5,240 nucleotides of DNA, from NCBI GenBank assembly GCA_036522615.1, contig DATDFN010000069.1, positions 1-5,240 on the forward strand. The letters run 5' to 3'. The notes under the pieces are model-generated. The model made no database searches. It worked only from the letters and a program-made list of their open reading frames with translations, and was not told the origin of the DNA. The position numbers were made by a program, and so were the translations under genes. Source of the stretch: JAJPJQ01 sp036522615 (GTDB taxonomy: Bacteria; Desulfobacterota; Binatia; UBA9968). Each line of letters begins with the position of its first letter. The first letter of the stretch is position 1. Below are positions 1 through 5,210 of the stretch, in pieces.

Positions 1-1
1 G

Positions 2-193
2 AGCATCGTGCCGATCGACCTGCCGCGCCCGCGCGGTTTCAAGACAATGCAGGACCCGGATTTCATCAAATGTCTCGAAAGAATCTGGGATCTGTTGCGC
101 AGCGAGGTCGACCGGGCGATGCGCGAAAACCACCGCTCCGGCCCCGAGGAGGAGGCGCCGCCGCGGCGTAAGTCGATCTTCGATTGGTGGTAA
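2..193 (+). CDS. C-terminal fragment of an unrecognised protein (5' end outside window)
   Basis: This reading frame is open to the left edge and ends at TAA 191-193. A GTG at 8 could start a 61-residue protein, but no ribosome binding site can be seen in the seven bases before it, so I treat it as the tail of a longer gene. The visible part has a Pro/Arg-rich start (DLPRPRGFKTM). Then comes an amphipathic, probably helical stretch (DPDFIKCLERIWDLLRSEVD), an acidic-to-basic linker (PEEEAPPRRK) and the aromatic end SIFDWW. I do not recognise the family and assign no function. The charge pattern and lack of hydrophobic segments suggest a soluble C-terminus. That it is coding is likely but not certain, because the fragment is short. 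Confidence 0.5.
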   Translation, partial: SIVPIDLPRPRGFKTMQDPDFIKCLERIWDLLRSEVDRAMRENHRSGPEEEAPPRRKSIFDWW

Positions 194-199
194 ATAAAA

Positions 200-225
200 T
201 TTCTGGTTTCGATTTTTGGTTTCGA
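200..225 (+). repeat. Two tandem copies of a 13-nt unit
   Basis: Positions 200-212 (tttctggtttcga) and 213-225 (tttttggtttcga) are adjacent copies differing at one base (C203 versus T216). They begin a few bases after the stop codon at 193, in a visibly AT-richer spacer. No function is evident. The unit could be replication slippage or the edge of a dispersed repeat that continues to about 290. Confidence 0.7.
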
Positions 226-289
226 GAAGAATTGGAAGAGAGATTCTTCGCTGGCGCTCAGAATGACATCGCGAAGCGAAGGATTTCTC
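226..289. repeat. Overlapping inverted repeats, resembling a dispersed intergenic palindromic element
   Basis: Two mutually exclusive hairpins can be read. GAAGAAT (226-232) pairs with ATTCTTC (243-249) across a 10-nt loop. CTTCGCT (246-252) pairs with AGCGAAG (275-281) across 22 nt, and the outer flanks GAGATT (240-245) and GATTTCTC (282-289) nearly match as well. The core 'attcttcgct..gcgctcagaatgaca' looks like a sequence I recall as a high-copy intergenic repeat in several GC-rich soil and sediment genomes; that recollection is unchecked. There is no T-run directly after either stem, so a classic intrinsic terminator is not supported, although the element may still affect transcription or mRNA stability between the flanking genes. 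Confidence 0.5.
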
Positions 290-305
290 GGTATGTCGGG
301 AAATC

Positions 306-312
306 AGAGGAG
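306..312 (+). promoter_or_regulatory. Shine-Dalgarno sequence of the Gfo/Idh/MocA gene
   Basis: AGAGGAG lies 5 nt before the ATG at 318. It supports that start over any in-frame alternative. I found no convincing -35/-10 pair in the preceding spacer. Confidence 0.75.
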
Positions 313-317
313 TCATC

Positions 318-1529
318 ATGGCGGATAGAGTTCTAAAGGTGGCGGTCGCCGGCCTCGGCGTCGGCAGCACGCAAATTATTCCTGCGATGGCGCAGATGGA
401 GGGCATGAAGCTCGTCGCGGCGGCCGACTTCCGCAAGGACGCGCTCGACACGTTCAAGGAAAAGTACGGCGGCCGCGGATACGACAGCGTCGAGAAGCTC
501 TGCCAGGACCCCGAGGTCGAGGCGGTATGGGTCTCTACGCCGAATCAGTTTCACTGCGAACATGTGATCACCGCCGCGCGGCACGGGAAGCACGTCGTCG
601 TCGAAAAGCCGATGGCGCTCTCGATCGCCGAGTGCGAGAAGATGGTCGCGGAAGTCGAGAAAAATAAAGTGAAGCTTCTCTGCGGCCACACGCAGAGCTT
701 CAATCCCGCGATCCGCGCGATGCGCCGGGCGATCAAGTCCGGCGAGCTGGGTCCGCTGCGCGCGCTGCACACGTGGATGTTCACCGACTGGATGCTGCGC
801 CCGCGCATGCCGCAGGAGCTGGACTTGAAGCTCGGCGGCGGCGTCGTGTATCGCCAGGGTCCGCACCAAATCGACACCGTGCGCCTGCTCGGCGGCGGCA
901 TGGTGCGGAGCGTCCGCGCCATCACCGGGCAGTGGATGCCCGAGCGCCCGGCGCCTGGATACTATTCGGCGTTTCTCGAATTCGAAGACGGCACACCGGC
1001 GAGCGTTGTCTACAACGGCTACGGGTATTTCGATACGTCGGAGCTCACGTGGGAGACGGGCGAGCGTCATTACAATCAAGAAGAGCGCATCGCGGTGCGC
1101 CGCGCGCTCCGGAACAAGACGCTGAATGAGGAGCAGGCGAAGGAAGCGATGCGCTTCGGCGGCAAGCGCGAGGGGGAATTCGCGCACGGCACGGCGCTTG
1201 AGGAGAATCGGCGGCGGCGCGGCATCCAGGGCGGCGGCCACTTTTTCGGCATCACACTTGCGACGTGCGAGCGCGGCGACATCCGGCAATCGCCCGAGGG
1301 CATTTACCTTTACGGCGACGAGGGGCGGAAAGAGGTCCCGGTCGCCGGCCGGAGCGCGTCGCGCTTCTCCGAACTACAGGAGCTCTATGAGTCCGTTGTC
1401 GAGGACCGGCCGGTCTATCACGACGGCCGCTGGGGAATGGCGACGCTGGAGGTCTGTCTCGCGATCATGCAGTCCGCGCGCGAGCACCGCGAGATCACGC
1501 TCACGCACCAGAGCCCGACGGCGGATTGA
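318..1529 (+). CDS. Gfo/Idh/MocA family NAD(P)-dependent oxidoreductase, phthalate-4,5-dihydrodiol-dehydrogenase-like
   Basis: This is a 403-residue soluble dehydrogenase. An N-terminal Rossmann fold carries the dinucleotide-binding loop GLGVGS (12-17), the beta-strand acid region AAADFRK (34-40), and the family signature VVEKPMALS (94-102), whose Lys97 is the usual active-site lysine. The C-terminal substrate domain has RQGPHQID (179-186); His183 occupies the position of the common catalytic histidine. A charged insertion at about 247-305, followed by GITLATCERGDIRQSPEGIY (311-330) and a YGD motif, is what I associate with the phthalate 4,5-cis-dihydrodiol dehydrogenase branch. The length of about 400 fits that branch, being longer than many 330-360-residue family members. 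The family is known to oxidise or reduce sugars, inositols and cyclic diols with NAD(P). The exact substrate is not readable here, and no ring-hydroxylating oxygenase genes are in view, so a phthalate role is only one possibility. The next gene starts 7 nt after its stop, suggesting co-transcription. Confidence 0.9.
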   Translation: MADRVLKVAVAGLGVGSTQIIPAMAQMEGMKLVAAADFRKDALDTFKEKYGGRGYDSVEKLCQDPEVEAVWVSTPNQFHCEHVITAARHGKHVVVEKPMALSIAECEKMVAEVEKNKVKLLCGHTQSFNPAIRAMRRAIKSGELGPLRALHTWMFTDWMLRPRMPQELDLKLGGGVVYRQGPHQIDTVRLLGGGMVRSVRAITGQWMPERPAPGYYSAFLEFEDGTPASVVYNGYGYFDTSELTWETGERHYNQEERIAVRRALRNKTLNEEQAKEAMRFGGKREGEFAHGTALEENRRRRGIQGGGHFFGITLATCERGDIRQSPEGIYLYGDEGRKEVPVAGRSASRFSELQELYESVVEDRPVYHDGRWGMATLEVCLAIMQSAREHREITLTHQSPTAD

Positions 1530-1536
1530 GCTGATA

Positions 1537-1944
1537 ATGTCCGTCCGGTTTCCCGACAAGGCGACTGCAAAGCGGTTCTTCATCGACAGGATTGTCTCTC
1601 AAGCGGGCAAAGAAGGTCTTTCTTTGTCCGAGACCGAGCGGCAGATGCTCGCGTGGTCGGAAGCGGAGATGACGCCGGCGGATGCGATCGAGCTGCAGGC
1701 ACGTTTCGAGAAAGAGACTACGGACTCCGAGTTCGAAAGGAAAATCTCGGCTTTGGTAAAACAGGCTTACAAAGAGGACTTGTCTCGCGATGGAAGCGCG
1801 CAGACGCTATATTTCGAGGCCTTCCGCATGTTAAATCAAGGCGACCATTATCTCTTGATTATGATCAAGCCCGCACTGGGCCTGCGCGCAGAGATCGAAA
1901 GCTTTTTGAGCACGCTACCCGTATTCTTCAAGAGGAATAGATAA
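1537..1944 (+). CDS. Small uncharacterised, probably all-helical protein
   Basis: This 135-residue protein starts 7 nt after the stop of the oxidoreductase gene. ATG 1537 is the first sensible start; a long upstream in-frame extension is open only because it shadows the oxidoreductase gene. The ribosome binding site is weak (GAG 1528-1530, overlapping the previous stop), which suggests translational coupling. There is no signal peptide, and the short hydrophobic run at 104-114 (HYLLIMIKPAL) is too short for a clear membrane span. The protein reads as charged helices: FFIDRIVSQA (14-23), LSETERQMLAWSEAE (30-44), EFERKISALVKQAYKED (65-81) and QTLYFEAFRMLNQGDHYL (89-106). The motif LSETERQMLAWSE and the DHYLLIMI segment look conserved-type rather than random, but I cannot name the family. 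By hand count its GC is about 53%, below the surrounding genes. Real coding status is supported by the operon-like spacing and balanced composition. Confidence 0.75.
   Translation: MSVRFPDKATAKRFFIDRIVSQAGKEGLSLSETERQMLAWSEAEMTPADAIELQARFEKETTDSEFERKISALVKQAYKEDLSRDGSAQTLYFEAFRMLNQGDHYLLIMIKPALGLRAEIESFLSTLPVFFKRNR
1922..1939. other. Short imperfect palindrome at the convergent gene ends
   Basis: TATTC (1922-1926) pairs with GAATA (1935-1939), extendable by a T-G wobble and one T-A pair to leave a 4-nt loop. It lies inside the last codons of the small protein and just before the facing stop codon of the aldehyde dehydrogenase gene. The stem is AT-rich and weak, so a terminator role is doubtful, but it is the only fold I see at this junction. 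Confidence 0.2.
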
Positions 1945-1952
1945 TATTCTTG

Positions 1953-3422
1953 CTACCGCGTCATCGAGCGCTCGGCCTTGCCCGAGTAGTTGATGAAGAC
2001 GGTCTTCAATTCGGTAAAAAAGTTTAATCCCTCTTCCGCCATCTCGCGCTCGCCGACGCCCGTCGCCTTGGTGCCTCCGAAAGGCAGTTGCGCCTCGCCG
2101 CCGATCGTCGGCTCGTTCACGTGCACCATGCCGGTCTCGACGCGCTCGACGAAGCGCATGATCGTATCGACGCTCTCGGTGAAGATCGACGACGTGAGCC
2201 CGTAGTCGACCGCGTTCGCGAACCGCAGCGCCTCGTCCAGGTTCTTCGCGGTTGCGATGGAAAGCACGGGGCCGAAAATCTCTTCGCGGAAGATGCGCAT
2301 CGCCGGCGAGACCTCGTCGAAGATCGTGGGCTCGACGAAATAGCCGCCGTCGAGGTGTTTCGGTCTGCCGCCGCCGAGCACGAGGCGCGCGCCCTCGCGC
2401 TTGCCGACGTCGATGTAGTCGAGATCCGTCTTCCACTGCTTCTCGTCGACCGCCGGTCCCATGTCGATGCCGTCCTCCAGGCCCGGACCGACTTTGATCT
2501 TTTTCGCCTGCTCGACGAGGCGCTCGACGAGCGCTGATTTTATTTCCGGCATCGCGATCACGCGCGACGTAGCCGTGCAGCGCTGTCCGGTCGAGCCGAA
2601 GGCGCCGCCGTGGATCGCGACCGCGGCTTTATCCAAATCGGCGTCGGGCATTACGATGACGGCGTTTTTGCCGCCCATCTCGCAGGTGACTTTCGCGCCG
2701 CGCGCCGCCGCTTTGACGTAGAGAGCGCCGCCGATCTCGTTGGAGCCGGTGAACGAGATCGCGCGCAGCTCCTTCGCGGCGACCATCGCTTCGCCGACGA
2801 CGGAGCCGGAGCCGATCACCATGTTGAAGACGCCGGCCGGGAGCCCCGCCTGCTCGTAGATTTCCGCCATCAGCGCCGCGGTCGCCGGCGTCAACTCCGC
2901 CGGCTTGAACACGACGGCGTTGCCGGCGGCGAGCGCCGGGGCGGATTTCCACACCGGAATCGCCCACGGAAAATTCCACGGCGCGATCAGACCGACGACG
3001 CCGAGCGGCCGGCGGATCGTGTAGGTGAAGGTGTCGCGCGCCTCGGACGGCAGCGTCTTGCCGTGCATGCGAAAGCCTTCGCCGGCGTAGAATTCGAGCA
3101 GCGAGATGCCCTTCATGACCTCGCCCGTGGCTTCTTTGAGAATTTTTCCCTCTTCGCGTGTGAGCGTGCGCGCGATCTCGTCGGCGCGCTGGCGCGCGAT
3201 GTCGGCGGCGCGCCAGATGACGCGGCCGCGTTCGGGCCCCGGCGTGTCTCTCCAGCCGGGAAACGCCGCCGTCGCCGCGGCGATCGCGCGCTCGACGTCG
3301 GCCGTCGTCGCGGCCGGGAATTCCGCGAGCACGTCGCCGGTGTCGGCGGGGTTGACGTTCCGGACAAGCCGTTCCGATTTCGGATGCTGCCACTTGCCGT
3401 CGATATAGGAGCCGGTGTGCAT
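1953..3422 (-). CDS. Aldehyde dehydrogenase, 2-oxoglutarate-semialdehyde dehydrogenase-like
   Basis: This is a 489-residue NAD(P)-dependent aldehyde dehydrogenase, full length for the family. Motifs in order are PWNFPWAIPVWK (148-159, with oxyanion Asn150), FKPAE (172-176, cofactor Lys173), FTGSNEIG (224-231, nucleotide binding), EMGGKN (248-253, general base Glu248), GAFGSTGQRCTATSR (273-287, nucleophile Cys282), EEIFGP (380-385) and PFGG (447-450). All catalytic positions are intact. The stretches ATSR after the cysteine, FYAGEG (111-116) and FFTELKTVF (468-476) resemble GucD/YcbD-type 2-oxoglutarate-semialdehyde (2,5-dioxopentanoate) dehydrogenases, which end sugar-acid and hydroxyproline degradation in 2-oxoglutarate. 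Substrate within the superfamily remains an inference. The start ATG (3420-3422) is chosen because a GAGG lies 5 nt upstream and the N-terminus (SYIDGKW) then fits the family; the frame's extension to 3767 overlaps the upstream gene. It lies 11 nt downstream of the cyclodeaminase-family gene, so it is very likely in the same operon. Confidence 0.93.
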   Translation of the reverse strand: MHTGSYIDGKWQHPKSERLVRNVNPADTGDVLAEFPAATTADVERAIAAATAAFPGWRDTPGPERGRVIWRAADIARQRADEIARTLTREEGKILKEATGEVMKGISLLEFYAGEGFRMHGKTLPSEARDTFTYTIRRPLGVVGLIAPWNFPWAIPVWKSAPALAAGNAVVFKPAELTPATAALMAEIYEQAGLPAGVFNMVIGSGSVVGEAMVAAKELRAISFTGSNEIGGALYVKAAARGAKVTCEMGGKNAVIVMPDADLDKAAVAIHGGAFGSTGQRCTATSRVIAMPEIKSALVERLVEQAKKIKVGPGLEDGIDMGPAVDEKQWKTDLDYIDVGKREGARLVLGGGRPKHLDGGYFVEPTIFDEVSPAMRIFREEIFGPVLSIATAKNLDEALRFANAVDYGLTSSIFTESVDTIMRFVERVETGMVHVNEPTIGGEAQLPFGGTKATGVGEREMAEEGLNFFTELKTVFINYSGKAERSMTR

Positions 3423-3427
3423 AAAAG

Positions 3428-3431
3428 CCTC
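3428..3431 (-). promoter_or_regulatory. Ribosome binding site of the aldehyde dehydrogenase gene
   Basis: On the minus strand GAGG sits 5 nt before the ATG at 3422, in the 11-nt gap after the upstream gene's TGA (3434-3436). It fixes the start and rules out the longer in-frame extension. Confidence 0.7.
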
Positions 3432-3433
3432 GT

Positions 3434-4375
3434 TCAGATTTCCGCGACCGTTCGCACTTTCGCTTTTTTCCGCTTCGCCTGCTCCCAGACGTAGCGGCCG
3501 ACCGCGAGGTCCTCGTCGGCGATGCCGTTCGATTGAAACAGAATCCGCTTCGGCCGCGGCAGGGGACATTTCCCGGCGACGATGTTCTCCAGCGGGACGA
3601 CTTTCTCCCAGCGGATGACACCTTCGTTGCATGCGGCGATGAGGTCGCCGCTGTCGGTCTGCGCCGTCGGCAGGTCGTCGGTCGTGATCAAATCCATGCG
3701 CCCGATAAGCGCGCCCGATACCTCGTGCTTGACCGCCTGGTTCGCGCCCATCGAGACGACCAGACACTCGTCCTTCAGCACTCTGCCGTCGGTGAGCGGC
3801 TGCGCCGCGTCGGTGGCGAGAACGAAGATATCGGATTCGCGCTCGACTTGCTCGAGCGACGCCGCTTCTTGAAACTCCACCGACACGGTGCGCTTCATCT
3901 CCTTGATGAACGCGTTTATCTTTTTCGAATTGCGGCCGTAGACGAGAATCTCGCGTATTTTACACGCGTGGACGATCGCTTCGACCTGGAAGGTCGCCTG
4001 CCATCCCGGGCCGACCACTCCCAGCACGTCGGTCGTCGCCGGCGCGAGATATTTTGCCGCGACGCCGCTCGCCGCGCCCGTGCGCAGGCTGCTCAGATAG
4101 GCCGCGTTGATAATCGCGCGAATCTCGCCGGTGCGCCCGTTGTAAAGCGTGATCGTGTTGGAAGCTCCAGCGTAGGCGCGGAGACACAGAAGATCGGCGC
4201 CGGCATGCCACGCGGCCATGACGTTCAGCTGCTTCTCGCTGCCCTTCAGCCGCCGGCGCGGAATGCTCCGCGCCTTTCCCGCCGCGCGGTCGCGAAACAT
4301 TTCCTCAACGAGCTTCACCGCGCGCGGCATGTCGATCAGCCGCCGCGTCTCCTTTGCTCCGATGATGACCGCCAT
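3434..4375 (-). CDS. Ornithine cyclodeaminase/mu-crystallin family protein (probable imine reductase or amino acid dehydrogenase)
   Basis: This 313-residue soluble enzyme matches the length of the family. It has YLSSLRTGAASGVAAKYLA (93-111), the typical family helix with the substrate-contacting Arg98; the Rossmann loop VVGPGWQA (120-127); a beta-strand and turn VYGRNSKK (145-152); and the C-terminal DEDLAVGRYVWEQA (287-300). Members include ornithine cyclodeaminase, delta1-pyrroline-2-carboxylate reductase, alanine dehydrogenase of archaeal type and ketimine reductase, so the family name does not set the reaction. Two sites differ from classic ornithine cyclodeaminase: the expected lysine in the 'G-x-K' strand appears as Arg66 (LCLRAYAG), and the usual Asp of the 'G-x-D' loop appears as Asn212 (MGANQ). 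This argues against literal ornithine deamination. It is the first gene of the minus-strand pair, followed by a 2-oxoglutarate-semialdehyde-type dehydrogenase, which fits proline or hydroxyproline-like catabolism. ATG 4375 is supported by a GAGG 8 nt upstream. Confidence 0.9.
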   Translation of the reverse strand: MAVIIGAKETRRLIDMPRAVKLVEEMFRDRAAGKARSIPRRRLKGSEKQLNVMAAWHAGADLLCLRAYAGASNTITLYNGRTGEIRAIINAAYLSSLRTGAASGVAAKYLAPATTDVLGVVGPGWQATFQVEAIVHACKIREILVYGRNSKKINAFIKEMKRTVSVEFQEAASLEQVERESDIFVLATDAAQPLTDGRVLKDECLVVSMGANQAVKHEVSGALIGRMDLITTDDLPTAQTDSGDLIAACNEGVIRWEKVVPLENIVAGKCPLPRPKRILFQSNGIADEDLAVGRYVWEQAKRKKAKVRTVAEI

Positions 4376-4383
4376 TTTTGCTG

Positions 4384-4387
4384 CCTC
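4384..4387 (-). promoter_or_regulatory. Ribosome binding site of the cyclodeaminase-family gene
   Basis: On the minus strand GAGG (within CGCGAGGCAG, 4390-4381) is 8 nt before the ATG at 4375 and supports that start. Confidence 0.6.
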
Positions 4388-4392
4388 GCGCC

Positions 4393-4408
4393 ATGCTTAA
4401 CATAGCAT
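4393..4408. promoter_or_regulatory. Inverted repeat in the divergent spacer, possible operator
   Basis: ATGCT (4393-4397) and AGCAT (4404-4408) form a perfect 5-bp inverted repeat with a 6-nt centre. On the minus strand it covers TATGTT (4404-4399), the best -10-like hexamer for the cyclodeaminase-family gene, but no matching -35 was found at normal spacing. A regulator site is possible; chance is also plausible at this length. Confidence 0.22.
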
Positions 4409-4415
4409 CGATATC

Positions 4416-4444
4416 TTGGAAAGCCGCGAAAGAACGGGCATAAT
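4416..4444 (+). promoter_or_regulatory. Sigma70-like promoter for the SH3-domain gene
   Basis: TTGGAA (4416-4421) and CATAAT (4439-4444) are separated by exactly 17 nt and lie in the AT-richer divergent spacer. Each hexamer is close to consensus. Transcription would be expected to start around 4451, giving a leader of only about 12 nt that is mostly the Shine-Dalgarno AAGGA (4451-4455). That shortness is a reason for caution. Confidence 0.45.
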
Positions 4445-4462
4445 ACGTAAAAGGAACTGCGC

Positions 4463-5194
4463 ATGGAATCCTACCCTCGCTGGACGTACGTCGTCATCTT
4501 CACGCTGCTCGTGGTCGTGGTGGTGCTATCGGTGCGCGCGCTGAGAAAAAAGGCTATCGAGCCCGTCGCTATCGCCCCGGTAGAAAACAGCGCACCGCGG
4601 CCGGAAACCTCTCCTCAGACGGTCAAGCCGGATAATAATCAAGTTGCGCAGCGCGACGCCGATAGCGAGCGGCGCGTCCAGGAGCTTACCGCGGACGTCG
4701 AGCGGCTGCGCAAAGAAAATGAGGCGAACGCCGGTCATGTCAAGGAGCTGGAAGGGAAGCTCGCCGACACGAGGAATGAGCTAGCCGCCGTGCAGCAGAA
4801 ATTGAAAGCCGCGCAAAAGCAGCTCGCCCACGCTCCGGCCCCGGCCGCGCCATTGGCGCGTGATCGGGCCGTAGCTTTGGCCCCCTCGACGGCGCAACCA
4901 CCGCGCGATCGCTCGGTAGCATCCGCGCCTCCGGCGCCTCCGCCCCAAGCTCCGCCGCGCCGCGCGAGCGAGGCGGGGCAGTACGAAGTCGTCCGCGACA
5001 CGGCTTTGCTGGAGAAGCCATCTTCTTCGGCGCGCGAGGTCGCGCTCGTCCAGCGCGGCATCATCGTGAACGTGGTCTCCTCGGTGGGAGAGTGGTATGA
5101 GGTGCGCTCCAAATACGGCAAGCCCCCGGGATATATCCGCCGCGATGACGTGGCGCCGAAGCCGACACAATCCGAAAACAGGGACCGTTTCTAA
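4463..5194 (+). CDS. Membrane-anchored coiled-coil protein with C-terminal bacterial SH3 domain
   Basis: This 243-residue protein starts at ATG 4463, with AAGGA 7 nt upstream. A single hydrophobic segment at 9-24 (YVVIFTLLVVVVVLSV) has no cleavage-site pattern and is followed by RALRKK, so it is probably an uncleaved anchor. Residues 65-121 are heptad-rich and charged (RRVQELTADVERLRKENEA and onward), predicting a coiled coil. Residues 122-168 are an Ala/Pro-rich linker with two copies of an RDRxVAxAP unit (133-141 and 148-156). Residues 172-231 match the SH3b/SH3_3 fold, with VVRDTALLEKPSSSAREVALVQRG in place of the usual 'lNVRsgPs' strand, then GEWYEVRS and GKPPGYIRRDDV. Such domains in other proteins bind cell-wall peptides or act as protein-binding modules. 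A role in envelope scaffolding is an inference. The next gene begins 16 nt after the stop and is likely co-transcribed. Confidence 0.85.
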   Translation: MESYPRWTYVVIFTLLVVVVVLSVRALRKKAIEPVAIAPVENSAPRPETSPQTVKPDNNQVAQRDADSERRVQELTADVERLRKENEANAGHVKELEGKLADTRNELAAVQQKLKAAQKQLAHAPAPAAPLARDRAVALAPSTAQPPRDRSVASAPPAPPPQAPPRRASEAGQYEVVRDTALLEKPSSSAREVALVQRGIIVNVVSSVGEWYEVRSKYGKPPGYIRRDDVAPKPTQSENRDRF

Positions 5195-5198
5195 ACTT

Positions 5199-5206
5199 GG
5201 AGGAGA
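5199..5206 (+). promoter_or_regulatory. Strong Shine-Dalgarno sequence for the gene at the right edge
   Basis: GGAGGAGA lies just ahead of ATG 5211; the GGAGG core (5199-5203) is 7 nt from the start codon. It is the best ribosome binding site in the window and marks 5211 as a true start. Confidence 0.75.
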
Positions 5207-5210
5207 CTCG

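Noticed and set aside
226..249. Intrinsic terminator for the left-edge gene
   Set aside because: A 7-bp A/T-rich stem exists but no T-run follows it, so I list it only as part of an inverted-repeat element.
333..1289. Long minus-strand reading frame (318 residues) opposite the Gfo/Idh/MocA gene
   Set aside because: Its translation is Arg/Ala/His/Leu-rich with no family motif, and it lies wholly antisense to a well-supported gene; a GC-rich shadow.
1126..1536. Upstream extension of the small-protein frame, which would make a 272-residue protein
   Set aside because: The extension is Arg/Ser/Ala-rich out-of-frame translation of the oxidoreductase gene. The balanced sequence begins at ATG 1537.
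2610..3494. Plus-strand reading frame (294 residues) opposite the aldehyde dehydrogenase
   Set aside because: Arg/Asp/Gly-rich shadow with no motifs; the minus-strand aldehyde dehydrogenase has all catalytic motifs intact.
3423..3767. N-terminal extension of the aldehyde dehydrogenase frame
   Set aside because: It overlaps the cyclodeaminase-family gene, its translation is low-complexity Arg/Gly, and a proper ribosome binding site and family-like N-terminus occur at 3422.
3533..4405. Plus-strand reading frame (290 residues) opposite the cyclodeaminase-family gene
   Set aside because: Arg-rich antisense shadow with no recognisable domain; the opposite strand carries clear family motifs.
4735..5170. 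Several minus-strand frames opposite the SH3-domain gene
   Set aside because: Ser/Arg/Ala-rich mirror images of the Pro/Ala-rich linker, with no ribosome binding sites or motifs.
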